DNA from: Nostoc indistinguendum CM1-VF10
GTDB lineage: Bacteria > Cyanobacteriota > Cyanobacteriia > Cyanobacteriales > Nostocaceae
Length of the DNA stretch: 35,747 bases
Assembly (NCBI GenBank): GCA_019359215.1
Contig: JAHHHS010000072.1
Span: 1 to 35,747 of the forward strand
Reading direction: 5' to 3'
The position numbers and the translations under genes are program-made. Below the pieces are notes generated by a model that was not told where the DNA came from, made no database searches, and was given only the letters and a program-made list of their open reading frames with translations. Positions 17,645 through 26,502 of this stretch are shown here, piece by piece; the first letter of the stretch is position 1, and every line of letters starts with the position of its first letter.

Positions 17645-19150
17645 TTACAAATCAGTAATTAACCTCGCCTTACGGAGAAAGAATTGCAGCACAGTTTCTT
17701 CACGGGAAATAATATCAACTCTACCCTCCATACCCAATTGAATATGACACTGGTTTTTCCCTTTACCTAAAACCAGAGTTTCTGGTTCAATAGTCACTTC
17801 ATAGAAAGCACCAGGCACAGCAGCTTTTGGACTAGTAGTCGCATTAGACATAGATGCATTTGTGCCATTCTTTTGAGGAGCGATCGCATCTGGAGAAATC
17901 GTCTGCACTTGACCATTTAGAGTACCATAATCTGGGTAAGGACAAGCACTTACCCGCATTTGGACTTTTTGACCAATTTTTAACTTACTTTGCTCATCAG
18001 ATGCCACCGCAGCTTTCAAAACTTGAGGTGCATCAGTGGGGACAATTTGCAATACTTCCTCGCCAGCACGTACAGTTTGACCTGGGTTTCGCAGATTGAG
18101 TTGGGAAATGATACCATCGGCGGTAGCTGCGATCGCAGTTTGAGCTAAATCTATTTTGGCTTGTTTGAGTTCGCTAGTATCACGCTCTAACTGCTTTTCA
18201 ATTTCAATCCGTTGCTTAACTAAGGCTTGGCGTTCCTTTTCTATTGTTGCTTTGTTGCTTTCCCCTCCGGCTTTTTCTTGAGCAATTCGCTCGGTAGCAA
18301 CAGTTACTGCTGCATTACTTGGATTTACGGCAACTTGGGCGCGTTGTCTTCTGGCAATCACAGCAGATACTGCTTGTTGTAACCGTTCAATTGTCTGTTT
18401 TTGCACCTCCATTGCTGCTTGTTGCGCCTTTACCGCTTGCTCTTGCTGTCTGGCAGATAATTGTGCTTCTTCCAATTGATCCTGAGATAGCGCCCCTTGG
18501 TTAGCTACACTCTCATATCGCTTCTGTTTTGACTGGGCTACACCCAAAGCAGCTTCAGCAGCATGAAGATTCGCTTGTGTTGTTTTTAACTGTGCTTCCC
18601 CAGCCAGCAATTCTTTTTCAGCAATTTTGACGTTGGCATCAGCTTCTTGGAGTTCGGAAACAGTGGTCAGATTTTTATCTTGATATTCCCGACGGCGACC
18701 GCTCAATTCGGCTTGGGCGCCAGTAATAATCCCGTTAAGGCGGTCAGTTTCGGCTCGAATTTGGCTATTAAGAGAACTAATTTGGGCATTAATTTGCACT
18801 AGTTGTAACTTAGATTGTTGAATACTAGTTTGCAATTGGCTCTTTTTGGTTTGCAGACGGGAGTCGTCAATAGTTGCGATCGCATCTCCTTTTTTGATAA
18901 TCTGATTTTCTTTGACATAAATGTGCATAACCTGACCTTCGGTCGCCGCTTGCACAATTCGCAATTCACCCGCCGGACGCACAACCGCTTGTGCTTGGAC
19001 TGTAACCTTATACTTACAAATTGCAGCAAGTGGCACAGCTAATCCGAGAACGCAGAGAATAAACATTCCGCCCCATGTTGTCCAACGAGTAATTGGTGGG
19101 AGGAATTCGTTTGTTTGAATTGGGGGGAGAAAATTTGTGTTGCTAACCAT
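17645..19150 (-). CDS. HlyD-family membrane fusion (adaptor) protein, 501 aa
   Basis: This is the periplasmic adaptor of a type I exporter, which would link the inner-membrane ABC transporter to an outer-membrane TolC-like channel. One transmembrane helix lies near residues 26-46 (WGGMFILCVLGLAVPLAAIC). A lipoyl-like half-motif follows (VVRPAGELRIVQAATEGQV, about 57-75). A long coiled coil rich in Gln, Glu and Lys spans about 95-320. The second lipoyl half is ATADGIISQLNLRNPGQTV, followed by a beta-barrel region (IGQKVQMRVSACPYPDYGTL) and a C-terminal segment ending GRVDIISREETVLQFFLRKA. It begins 32 bp after the ABC exporter gene stop and is surely cotranscribed. Length is typical for adaptors of peptidase-containing ABC exporters. 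No TolC homologue is in the window. Confidence 0.93.
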   Translation of the reverse strand: MVSNTNFLPPIQTNEFLPPITRWTTWGGMFILCVLGLAVPLAAICKYKVTVQAQAVVRPAGELRIVQAATEGQVMHIYVKENQIIKKGDAIATIDDSRLQTKKSQLQTSIQQSKLQLVQINAQISSLNSQIRAETDRLNGIITGAQAELSGRRREYQDKNLTTVSELQEADANVKIAEKELLAGEAQLKTTQANLHAAEAALGVAQSKQKRYESVANQGALSQDQLEEAQLSARQQEQAVKAQQAAMEVQKQTIERLQQAVSAVIARRQRAQVAVNPSNAAVTVATERIAQEKAGGESNKATIEKERQALVKQRIEIEKQLERDTSELKQAKIDLAQTAIAATADGIISQLNLRNPGQTVRAGEEVLQIVPTDAPQVLKAAVASDEQSKLKIGQKVQMRVSACPYPDYGTLNGQVQTISPDAIAPQKNGTNASMSNATTSPKAAVPGAFYEVTIEPETLVLGKGKNQCHIQLGMEGRVDIISREETVLQFFLRKARLITDL

Positions 19151-19182
19151 GATCTCTTACAAATTACGAATTACAAATTATC

Positions 19183-21402
19183 TTAATTAATAGTGGCAGT
19201 CTTACCATTATGATGAGCCGGGGAAGATATCAGCGCCAACCCATTATGAGAGGGAAAAATATCATCTAAAAAATCTAAATGTTCGCCAGGTAAAGAGCGC
19301 AATTCTTCTGGTGTTCCTTGGATTTTTAAGCGTCCTTGTTCTAAAAATACAATTAAATCTGCTCTCTGTATTACCTTGGGACGGTGACTAATTAAAATAG
19401 TCGTTTGATTGTGACGATGGGATAAAAGTCTATCTAATACTTGTCTTTCGCTTACTGGGTCGAGTGCGCCCGTGGATTCATCTAAAATTAAGACCGGTGG
19501 CTGAGTAACTATGGCTCTGGCTATGGCTAATCTTTGGCGTTGTCCACCAGAAAGATTTGCCCCAAATTCTCCTAGAACAGTTTGATATTTATCAGGGAGT
19601 TTGCTAATAAATTCATCCGCACCTGCAATTTGACAAGCTCTAACAATTTCTTCAAAACTAATATGGGGATAGCTAAACTGGAAGTTATCAATAATAGAAC
19701 GGCTCCAGAAGTGGGGTTCTTGAGGAACTAATACCACTTGTTGACGTAGACATTCTAACGATAGGTCTTGCTGATTATATAAACCATAACGAATATTGCC
19801 AGACTCGACTTTATATAAGCCAGTCAGCAATTTTGCCAGGGTACTTTTACCACAGCCAGATTTGCCAATTAAAGCAATAACTTTACCGCCAGGAATAGTT
19901 AAGGAAAAATCTTGTAGGAGGTCAACTCTACCTGCGTGATGAAAGTTAAGTTCAGTGCAAGTAATATCTGCATTTCCAGGAATTTGTGCCCAAGGCTTTT
20001 TAAAATCATTTTCGGATTCTGGGGTGGCGTCAATAACTTCTGTCATCCGTTGAAGGACTATCTGAGCTGTGATAAACTCATCTACTAAGCCGATGGCAGC
20101 ACCTAAGAATCCGAGAAAGTTGCCACTCATGCCGTTATATGCCATTAATTGACCGATTGTTAAGGTGCGATTAATGACTAAATAGCTACCCATCCAAAGG
20201 ATGCCAATACTAATGAAGGTGGAAAGAATGCCAGTAACTGTACTGCTATACAGTCCCAGTTTCATCATACTCCAGCCCAAGTTGGCGAGGCGACCATAAT
20301 TCCCTTGGTATTCTGACCAAGCTTGGGGAGTGGCTTGGGTAGTTTTTAATACTTGGATGCCGCGAAATGTTTCTACCAAAAAGCCTTGGTTTTCTGTACC
20401 AGAAATAATCAGATTCCGGGTTTTCTGGCGCATCGCGGGTAAGAAAAGCAGGTTAACACCCGTGACAACCATAAATGCAACTATGGAAGCTAGAGTTAGT
20501 TCCCAACTGTAAAAGAGCATAAAACCCAAGGAAATTACAGCAATAAAGAATTGACTGGGTAATCCCAGGACAATTTGGGAAACTAAGTTATTGATGGCTT
20601 TGACATCGGCAATGCGGCTGACAACTTCTCCACTGCGTCGTCCTTCAAAGTAGGATAGGGGTAAATGTAAAAGTTTGCGTCCGTATTCTAGAATTAGTCC
20701 TAATTGCAATCTTTGACCGAAGTGACCGATGAGGTGAGATTGGACTAAACTAATGGCACTTCTAATTAAGTTCATGGCGATAACGCCAATGGCGACGGTG
20801 GTTAGTAGTTGGGTATCACCTCTTACTAAGACATCATCAGTGAGGAGTTGCATCATGAAGGGAGATGCCAAAGAAAGCAGTCCAATGGCGATGTTAATAG
20901 CGATCGCTTGGGCGAGAATAGAACGATAAGGCCAAACCCGTTGCAGATATCTTCCCAGTCCGCCAATTTTATCTGATTCCTGTTGATAAAAACGACTGTC
21001 GTCTGGTGTCAATAGTAACATGACGCCATTATTCCAACCTGCCATTAACTCTTGACGGGTAAGATGACGGATACCAACACCAGGGTCGGCGATGACGTAT
21101 TTTTTACCTTTTTGTCCGTATAATACGACCCAGTGGTAGCCTTTCCAGTGGATAATTGCTGGTAGGGGAGCTTGATCTAGTTGGTCGAGTAATTGGGGAC
21201 TGGCTTTAACTTGGCGGGCATTGAATCCTAGTACTTCTGCACCCCGTTTCAATCCCAGCAAGGATGTTCCTCTAGCACCAGTACCTACGGCTTCTCGGAC
21301 GCGGTTGAGGGTAAATGTGCGTCCGTGGTGTTTGGCAATGGTGGCAAGACTCGCAGCCCCGCAGTCTTCTTCGCTGTGTTGTAGTACACTTTGGTATTTC
21401 AT
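19183..21402 (-). CDS. Peptidase-containing ABC exporter (C39 PCAT), 739 aa
   Basis: The exporter should cut double-glycine leaders and move the cargo across the inner membrane. The N-terminal C39 peptidase domain has its catalytic residues: Cys14 (HSEEDCGAAS), His90 (GYHWVVLYG) and Asp106 (ADPGVG). Five or six transmembrane segments follow, about residues 160-440 (for example ILAQAIAINIAIGLLSLASP). The ATPase has Walker A GKSGCGKST near 513-521, signature LSGGQ near 617-621, Walker B VLILDE near 637-642 and the H-loop His near 673 (LISHRP). I chose the ATG at 21402, since MKYQSVLQHSEEDCG is the usual PCAT start; an in-frame TTG four codons upstream is weaker. It is followed by hlyD, and two leader-bearing substrate genes lie upstream on the same strand. 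Confidence 0.95.
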   Translation of the reverse strand: MKYQSVLQHSEEDCGAASLATIAKHHGRTFTLNRVREAVGTGARGTSLLGLKRGAEVLGFNARQVKASPQLLDQLDQAPLPAIIHWKGYHWVVLYGQKGKKYVIADPGVGIRHLTRQELMAGWNNGVMLLLTPDDSRFYQQESDKIGGLGRYLQRVWPYRSILAQAIAINIAIGLLSLASPFMMQLLTDDVLVRGDTQLLTTVAIGVIAMNLIRSAISLVQSHLIGHFGQRLQLGLILEYGRKLLHLPLSYFEGRRSGEVVSRIADVKAINNLVSQIVLGLPSQFFIAVISLGFMLFYSWELTLASIVAFMVVTGVNLLFLPAMRQKTRNLIISGTENQGFLVETFRGIQVLKTTQATPQAWSEYQGNYGRLANLGWSMMKLGLYSSTVTGILSTFISIGILWMGSYLVINRTLTIGQLMAYNGMSGNFLGFLGAAIGLVDEFITAQIVLQRMTEVIDATPESENDFKKPWAQIPGNADITCTELNFHHAGRVDLLQDFSLTIPGGKVIALIGKSGCGKSTLAKLLTGLYKVESGNIRYGLYNQQDLSLECLRQQVVLVPQEPHFWSRSIIDNFQFSYPHISFEEIVRACQIAGADEFISKLPDKYQTVLGEFGANLSGGQRQRLAIARAIVTQPPVLILDESTGALDPVSERQVLDRLLSHRHNQTTILISHRPKVIQRADLIVFLEQGRLKIQGTPEELRSLPGEHLDFLDDIFPSHNGLALISSPAHHNGKTATIN

Positions 21403-21479
21403 TTTCTGGTGCAATTATTGGCGAGAATACAATCGAGTCATTTGATATCGTGTCCGACTTAATACTTCTGTTATTGCAA

Positions 21480-21666
21480 GCGTTAGCGCGCGCAGCCTCT
21501 CGTAGAGAAGCGCGGCAATCCCAAAGCCTTGTGATTGCTTAATTCCACTTAGTTACATACCCTTCTCTACGAGAGGCTTGTCTGCGACACGCACTCGCGT
21601 TCGCCAACGGGAACGCCAGGGGCGAACGCAATGACATATTGTAAGTAATTTGCCGAACTTGATATG
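21480..21666. repeat. Composite dispersed repeat with 16-bp perfect inverted arms
   Basis: GCCTCTCGTAGAGAAG at 21495-21510 is matched inverted at 21562-21577, with 51 bases between. It is followed by GTTCGCCAACGGGAACGCC and GGGCGAACGC modules, and at 21642-21666 by copy B of the 25-bp repeat also found at 3069-3093. The gene-free stretch 21415-21787 thus consists mainly of repeats and must also hold the exporter promoter, unless the exporter is transcribed from the 184-residue gene upstream. Confidence 0.75.
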
Positions 21667-21787
21667 ACCCAACTTAATTGAGCGTTTGGCTTGTCAGTTC
21701 AGGCTTTTGATAGCTTGGGTGAGGCGCTAAAAAGTCATTGCGCTTACCTTATAACCCATATATTAATAATTGTCGTAATTAATCCGG

Positions 21788-22342
21788 CTAAATAGGGTTG
21801 AGGATTACGTCATTGCACGGTTTGAACCACTTAGAGCCGCCAAAACCTCCAGTAACGTAGTTTCTGCTAAATTCTGGGACACTTCCGTTCCAGCCTGCTG
21901 GAACGCTCAAATTAAGAATTCCTCCAGAACGGATTCCACCTCTAGGGACATCAGCCCATTGCCCGATAACCGTATCGCCAATTCTTGTTCCCTTGTATAC
22001 ATTAGTCCAGGTTCTTCCATCATCAGCGCTCATTCCCAGCCACCAAATTTCATTGCCAATTTGCCTAACGTAATAGGTGCCTCCGTCATCCGAACGCCAA
22101 ATTCCATTGAAGTCTCTAGAGGCAATACATAGAGCTTGCGCTGGCTGGTTCAGCACTAACGGCATGGTTACAACTGAAATTGGAATCACTGACAGGGCTA
22201 CAAGTGTTGATAATCCAAAACCGAGTTTTTTAACTTTCTCTTTTTTTGGCGAAGGTATTTTTGTCCCATCACTGTTGGTATCTATCTTCTGAGATATTAC
22301 ATCGCCATTGGCATCGTAAGTATAAGTTGTAGTTGAGGTCAT
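21788..22342 (-). CDS. Exported protein with a W/DDGGxYYxRQ domain (184 aa)
   Basis: I do not know its function. The first ~45 residues are hydrophilic and odd: TTTYTYDANGDVISQKIDTN resembles an RHS/YD-repeat motif and is followed by a lysine-rich stretch (PKKEKVKKLG). A hydrophobic segment follows, about 46-70 (STLVALSVIPISVVTMPLVL), with a probable cleavage after QPAQA. The remaining ~110 residues read FNGIWRSDDGGTYYVRQIGN, EIWWLGMSADDGRTWTNVYK, GDTVIGQWADVPRGG and LNLSVPAG. This is a small beta-rich domain found widely in bacteria as an uncharacterised secreted module. It lies between the leader-peptide genes and the exporter on the same strand, so it may be part of the same unit. Its signal segment would suit Sec export, and there is no double glycine at the expected place. 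Confidence 0.75.
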   Translation of the reverse strand: MTSTTTYTYDANGDVISQKIDTNSDGTKIPSPKKEKVKKLGFGLSTLVALSVIPISVVTMPLVLNQPAQALCIASRDFNGIWRSDDGGTYYVRQIGNEIWWLGMSADDGRTWTNVYKGTRIGDTVIGQWADVPRGGIRSGGILNLSVPAGWNGSVPEFSRNYVTGGFGGSKWFKPCNDVILNPI

Positions 22343-22412
22343 AAATTTGTGTTCCTTGATAAATAACTAACTTCGGAAATTCAAATCAGTAAATCCACTT
22401 GAGAGTTGCACA

Positions 22413-22757
22413 TTAGCCTACGAAATAAAGATCGATATCATATAGATTGTCAGGACTTGGGTCATTTTGAAACTCATATACTCCATTAGTCAAAGTGTAT
22501 TTTTTTAATTGTTTGTAGTCAGTTCTAATGTCAGCATCAAATTCAATGGTTACTCCACCTCCACTGTACGTCGTATATATATATACCTCATTTGGTGCTT
22601 CTATAAGTGGCACACCCTCGAAGGTAAATTCAATGGCGTATCCCGTTTTGTTTCTAAGGGCAAAAAACTCGTAGCCGCCACTAATTTTTTCAGTAGCTTG
22701 TTCGTTAAGTTCTTCGATCAAACCAAAATATTCTAGGTAGCTTTGATTGTTTAACAT
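22413..22757 (-). CDS. Double-glycine-leader secreted protein 1 (114 aa; mature 86 aa)
   Basis: The leader MLNNQSYLEYFGLIEELNEQ then ATEKISGG ends in the GG that C39 peptidases cut, giving a 28-residue leader and an 86-residue product starting YEFFALRNKTGYAIEFTFEG. I place the start at 22757, not at the ATG 12 bases upstream. The second ATG aligns with the start of the paralogue at 23517, and GAGAAAG between the two serves as its ribosome site. The mature part has no cysteine, is rich in Tyr, Phe, Asp and Glu, and looks all-beta (YIYTTYSGGGVTIEFDADIR; GVYEFQNDPSP). It does not resemble short class II bacteriocins. Export by the PCAT/HlyD pair downstream is likely. Function unknown. Confidence 0.88.
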   Translation of the reverse strand: MLNNQSYLEYFGLIEELNEQATEKISGGYEFFALRNKTGYAIEFTFEGVPLIEAPNEVYIYTTYSGGGVTIEFDADIRTDYKQLKKYTLTNGVYEFQNDPSPDNLYDIDLYFVG

Positions 22758-23032
22758 GGGCTTTCTCATTTTTTAATTAAGTCACGCAGAGAGAACTATC
22801 TAACTTTTAAGATATTTAATATTTACGTGATGAATTTGCGGCTGTAACTATCAAAATTTTATTCTGTATTCGACGAAATCATGCGATGATTTAGCAAGTC
22901 ACCAAAAAAAGCATCTTTGTTGTGGTATTTACTAGTTAACCTCTTTGCATATCACTCTTTACGAGGAGTTTGAGTTTTTATGCACTTGGATCATAATTAT
23001 TCTGAAAAACCTGGTAAATCCTTATGTATAAA

Positions 23033-23058
23033 AAAATCGGGGTATTTGCCCCGATTTT
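23033..23058 (-). terminator. Rho-independent terminator after the second leader-protein gene
   Basis: A perfect 10-bp stem (AAAATCGGGG with CCCCGATTTT) has a 6-base loop. On the minus strand it is followed by a run of seven T, a textbook terminator. It lies about 118 bases after the stop of the gene at 23176-23517 and before the next copy, so each leader-protein gene probably has its own transcript. The rest of the gap 22758-23175 is promoter and leader DNA of the first copy. Confidence 0.9.
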
Positions 23059-23175
23059 ATACTTTACCTAGCTTTTTAGCTCAGAGCTTTTAGTGGTTAC
23101 ATCTTTGATATGAACCCAGACAGAACAATCTAATCTCAGAAATTCAAATCGGTAAATCCACTTGAGAATTGCAGA

Positions 23176-23517
23176 TTAAGCTACGGTATAGAGATTGAAA
23201 TCATATGGATTGCCAGGACTTGGGTCATCTTGGAACTCATATACTCCTCCCTCAGCCAAATCGTATTCTTTGTATAGCTCGTAGCCACCTCGCTTATCAC
23301 TGTCAAACTCAACGATTCCTCCGCTGTACGCGGTATAATACCATGTTTCGTTTGCAGGCAGTGTAAATGGCGTATCATCTAAGGAAAAATTAACGTCAAA
23401 TCCCACTGTGTTTTTAATGGTAAAAACTTCGTAACCGCCACTAATTGTTTCAGCAGCGTGTTCGTCAAGTTCTTCAATTAAACCAAAAGATTCTAGGCAG
23501 CTTTGATTAGTTAACAT
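23176..23517 (-). CDS. Double-glycine-leader secreted protein 2 (113 aa; mature 85 aa)
   Basis: This paralogue of the gene at 22413 has the same architecture. The 28-residue leader MLTNQSCLESFGLIEELDEH then AAETISGG is followed by a mature part YEVFTIKNTVGFDVNFSLDD, TPFTLPANETWYYTAYSGG and a tail VYEFQDDPSPGNPYDF. A ribosome site AGAGAGAAA precedes the ATG. Leader and C-terminal end are the best conserved parts between the two proteins, and the middle differs by substitutions and small indels. Only the leader has a cysteine. This supports a shared export route and a similar small beta fold. It is divergently placed from the sigma-like gene (23858), with a 340-bp shared upstream region. I know no characterised homologue. 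Confidence 0.88.
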   Translation of the reverse strand: MLTNQSCLESFGLIEELDEHAAETISGGYEVFTIKNTVGFDVNFSLDDTPFTLPANETWYYTAYSGGIVEFDSDKRGGYELYKEYDLAEGGVYEFQDDPSPGNPYDFNLYTVA

Positions 23518-23774
23518 GGTTTTTCTCTCTTTGTTAATTAGGTCATGCAGAGATAATTAGGTAACTTTTAAGAAGTTGCATATTTGTGGGATGAATTTGT
23601 GCCTGTAACCATCGAAATTTTGTTCTGTATTTAACGAACTTATTCAATGATTCCGCTACCGCTAGTCCCCAAAGAAAGCATCTTTTCAAATGAACTTCTC
23701 TGCATATCACTCTCTACGATGACTTTTAGTCTTTATGCACTGAGATCGGAAATTTTTTTGAAAAATCTGTAAAA

Positions 23775-23820
23775 TCCTTACGCAGTAAGGAATTAGCTTT
23801 TGTCCTTATGGCTGTATAAT
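23775..23820 (+). promoter_or_regulatory. Possible promoter region of the sigma-DUF1822-CHAT operon
   Basis: A 7-bp hairpin (TCCTTAC GCA GTAAGGA, 23775-23791) is followed by a consensus -10 box TATAAT at 23815-23820, 38 bases before the ATG of the sigma-like gene. No good -35 hexamer stands 17 bases upstream, so activator-dependent or non-standard recognition is possible. The hairpin lies at the outer end of the duplicated leader-protein upstream region. Confidence 0.4.
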
Positions 23821-23857
23821 TGTAATCAGCTATGTTTCAAACAGCGGCAAGTATTCC

Positions 23858-25057
23858 ATGCAACCCCGACAGGGCATTGTTGAAATCTTTTCTACCTTTG
23901 TGCAATTTGATGTAGATCAATTTAGTGGTTGGGCAACAGATGCCAAACTGCGACGCAGTATGAAAGTTTGCCTAGAGTCGTCAACTGAGAAATCAGATAC
24001 CTTTTGGGCACTTTACTGGTATAAAGTTTGGCAGACTCAATCTAGTGCTGTGGCACTTGCACATATTTCTGCTTATTTACAAGAGGTGTGCTATTGGACT
24101 GCCAGAAAATTCGCCCTCAACTTTCCCACGCAGTCGTCTGTAGCCGATTGTTTTCAGATGGCGATCGCTCATATTAACAAAATACTCAAAACTTTCAACC
24201 CTCAATACAGTTCGCATTTAAAAGCCTATGCAGAATTAGCTTTTGAATCGATTATCAAAGATGCACTGCGCTTATGTCGGGAAGCAGACATTTGCTCAGA
24301 CTGGGCATTATTGCATAAACTCAGCCGTAAACGACTAGTGCAATCATTACAAAATGCCGGATTTAACGCCGAAAGCATCGAGAGTTATGTTTTAGCCTGG
24401 GAATGCTTTAAGGAACTCTACACAGGTGACAATACAAAAATTCGTCAGCTGACTAAACCAGATGCTCAGACTTGGGAGGCTATTAGTAATCTTTATAATG
24501 CAGAACGTTTAAGCCGATTGAGTTCACCCACTGCCGCAGTCAATCAGCAAACCATAGAAACCTGGGTATTATCTTCTGCTAAGGCTGCCCGTACTTTCCT
24601 CTATCCTAAGTTTGTTTCCGCAGACGCTCCCCTCAAAGAAGATGATGGTAATTTATTAGATATATTGCGTGTAGATTTGCAAACATCTTTACTAACGGAA
24701 ATTATTGAACAGGAAGAAGCTGCGAATATGCGATCGCAGCAAGCTCAGTTAAACCAAGTTTTGTCCCAAGCGATCGCTGCACTCGATGCTGAGTCACAAA
24801 AAGTACTACAAGCTTACTACGTTCAACAACTGACTCAACAAGAAATTGCTGCACAGTTAGAAATTAAGCAATATACTGTTTCTCGTCGCCTGAGCAGCAT
24901 TAAAAAGTCATTGCTTCTGACTCTCACCCAATGGAGTCAAAACACCTTGCATATTTCCCCTAAATCAGACGTAGTAGATGCCATAAACACAAGTTTAGAG
25001 GAATGGCTTAAAGTCCAATATAGCCATACCCAGACTCAATCAGCAGACAAGAAATAA
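23858..25057 (+). CDS. Sigma-70-like transcription factor of the cyanobacterial CHAT cluster (399 aa)
   Basis: The C-terminal region carries a sigma region 4-like helix-turn-helix, about residues 327-353 (QQEIAAQLEIKQYTVSRRLS followed by SIKKSLL). It is preceded by a spacer typical of small sigma factors (AIAALDAESQKVLQAYYVQQ LTQ). The N-terminal two-thirds are helical and contain tryptophan- and aromatic-rich blocks (TFWALYWYKVWQ; YLQEVCYWTARKFALNF), which may be a diverged region 2. It is the first gene of a plus-strand run with DUF1822, CHAT-CHASE2 and DUF928 genes, an arrangement I recognise from other Nostocales. A role in controlling that run or the exoprotein genes is inferred. It could also be a non-sigma DNA-binding regulator, since region 2 is not clear. 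Confidence 0.75.
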   Translation: MQPRQGIVEIFSTFVQFDVDQFSGWATDAKLRRSMKVCLESSTEKSDTFWALYWYKVWQTQSSAVALAHISAYLQEVCYWTARKFALNFPTQSSVADCFQMAIAHINKILKTFNPQYSSHLKAYAELAFESIIKDALRLCREADICSDWALLHKLSRKRLVQSLQNAGFNAESIESYVLAWECFKELYTGDNTKIRQLTKPDAQTWEAISNLYNAERLSRLSSPTAAVNQQTIETWVLSSAKAARTFLYPKFVSADAPLKEDDGNLLDILRVDLQTSLLTEIIEQEEAANMRSQQAQLNQVLSQAIAALDAESQKVLQAYYVQQLTQQEIAAQLEIKQYTVSRRLSSIKKSLLLTLTQWSQNTLHISPKSDVVDAINTSLEEWLKVQYSHTQTQSADKK

Positions 25058-25115
25058 TTTTGTCTCTTCCCTCTCCCTAATATGGTCTTTATATGGAGCC
25101 ATTCTCAAATTATTT

Positions 25116-26267
25116 ATGTTGAACCCACCTGTCCCATTCACTATTGACTCACAGCATTTATACTTGGAAATTACTCAATTTCCAGAAGTGCAAGAACAAC
25201 CATACTCAACAGCTGGTGCTTGTCAACGTGGGTGGATAAATCAAAAATGCTTGCAAGCATTTTTGCCTTGGTTCCAGGAGGAAATGGCTCCCACCGCCAG
25301 GGTTTATCCTAACAGTGCGGCATTGCCGAGTTTTTGGGAAGTAGTCAATGGCACAGCTATTACTTTTGATCGCGATCGCCTTGTATTAATTCCCACCCTC
25401 GCTATGGATGACGACGAGTTGCGCGTACCGCAAGAATGGGTAGATATTCCAGAGTGGGTTGCTGACTATTACGTAGCACTACAAGTCAATCCCGATGATG
25501 GCTGGATAAAGATTTTTGGCTACACAACCCATCAAATTCTGAAAACAAAAGGGGTTTATGATGCTGGCGATCGCACTTACAGCTTGGAAAAAGAAGATTT
25601 AATTCCAGATATTAATGTGCTGTGGGTTACACGCCAACTTGATTGGTCAGAAACCTTACGTGCTGAGATTGCACCTTTAGATCCTATTACCAAAACCCAG
25701 GCAGAAAACCTCTTAGAAAGATTGGGCGATCGCGATGTGAAATTCCCACGTTTAGCAGTTCCATTTTCACTCTGGGGTGCGCTCTTGGCACATAGTGGTT
25801 GGCGAAAAAAGTTGTATGAACTGCGTCAGGGTTTACTCATACAGCGATCAATTTCGCAATGGTTGCAGACAGGAGTAGCCAATTTAGCTCAACAGTGGGG
25901 ATGGGAAAAAAGAGAATTCGTTGTGGTACCTGCGGGAATGCGAAGTGCAGAACCATTTCTAGGCTTGTCTCGACAAATAATAATTGCAGAGCAAACATAC
26001 GAGTTACGCATTTTTCCAAAAAGCGCCTCTGAGGACTATGTTTGGCGTTTTGAATTGCGAAGTACAACTCTTGATGGTCAAATTCCGGCTGGATTTAAGC
26101 TCCGACTGCTAACGGAAGACTTACAAGCTTTTGAAAATAATCAAGATACGGCAACAACTCCTGTAGATATGTTGTATTTGGAAGTAATTTTGGAACTAGG
26201 AGAAGGATTAGTTTGGGAAATAGAACCTACACCTGAAGATTATGACCGAGAAATTTTGCGGTTTTAA
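25116..26267 (+). CDS. DUF1822 family protein (383 aa)
   Basis: This is a soluble-looking protein of a cyanobacterial family without known activity. It shows the usual beginning (LNPPVPFTIDSQHLYLEITQ; then GWINQKCLQAFLPWFQEE) and a central block RLVLIPTLAMDDDELRVPQE WVDIPEWVADYY. The block ends in KIFGYTTHQILKTKGVYD with the DRTYSLEKEDLIPDINVLWV segment. A short Ala/Leu segment LIQRSISQWLQTGVANLAQQ and a C-terminal beta-rich region follow (LVWEIEPTPEDYD). There is no signal peptide or membrane helix, so it is cytoplasmic. It starts 58 bp after the sigma-like gene on the same strand and almost certainly belongs to that transcript. In related clusters DUF1822 genes keep company with sigma-like and CHAT genes, which suggests a regulatory or scaffold role; no mechanism can be read here. 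Confidence 0.85.
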   Translation: MLNPPVPFTIDSQHLYLEITQFPEVQEQPYSTAGACQRGWINQKCLQAFLPWFQEEMAPTARVYPNSAALPSFWEVVNGTAITFDRDRLVLIPTLAMDDDELRVPQEWVDIPEWVADYYVALQVNPDDGWIKIFGYTTHQILKTKGVYDAGDRTYSLEKEDLIPDINVLWVTRQLDWSETLRAEIAPLDPITKTQAENLLERLGDRDVKFPRLAVPFSLWGALLAHSGWRKKLYELRQGLLIQRSISQWLQTGVANLAQQWGWEKREFVVVPAGMRSAEPFLGLSRQIIIAEQTYELRIFPKSASEDYVWRFELRSTTLDGQIPAGFKLRLLTEDLQAFENNQDTATTPVDMLYLEVILELGEGLVWEIEPTPEDYDREILRF

Positions 26268-26502
26268 GTATTACCTTCAAAAATCTTCACGTTTAGCCTC
26301 TATTATTTACTCTTAAACTGAATTTAACTACACACAGCAACCAATTCGTTTAGTAACCAAGATATATATAGCAGGGTGTAAAGGTGTCAATTTAACGTAA
26401 AACCCTTGTCAAGACGTGATATTGAGTTCATTCACTTATGGTTATTCACAGCGTCACCCCACCCCGGTTTTGTCTAAAGCCAAAACTGCCCTTCCCCTTA
26501 CC

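Larger units (their letters stand above)
22360..23791. repeat. Tandem duplication of a whole gene cassette (promoter, gene, 3' region)
   Basis: The two leader-protein genes are not the only similar part. The 3' regions match (CAAATCAGTAAATCCACTTG near 22383-22402 versus CAAATCGGTAAATCCACTTG near 23145-23164). The 5' regions also match for over 250 bases upstream of each ATG (for instance CATATCACTCT near 22950 and 23704, and TTTTTATGCACTT versus TCTTTATGCACTG). The repeated unit is about 0.7-0.75 kb. The strong terminator at 23033-23058 lies between the copies. Confidence 0.82.

Noticed and set aside
22413..23517. Classic class II bacteriocin pair
   Set aside because: The leader and exporter fit, but the mature parts are 85-86 residues, lack cysteines and a GxxxG helix, and no immunity gene is visible. 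I kept the neutral name double-glycine-leader secreted proteins.
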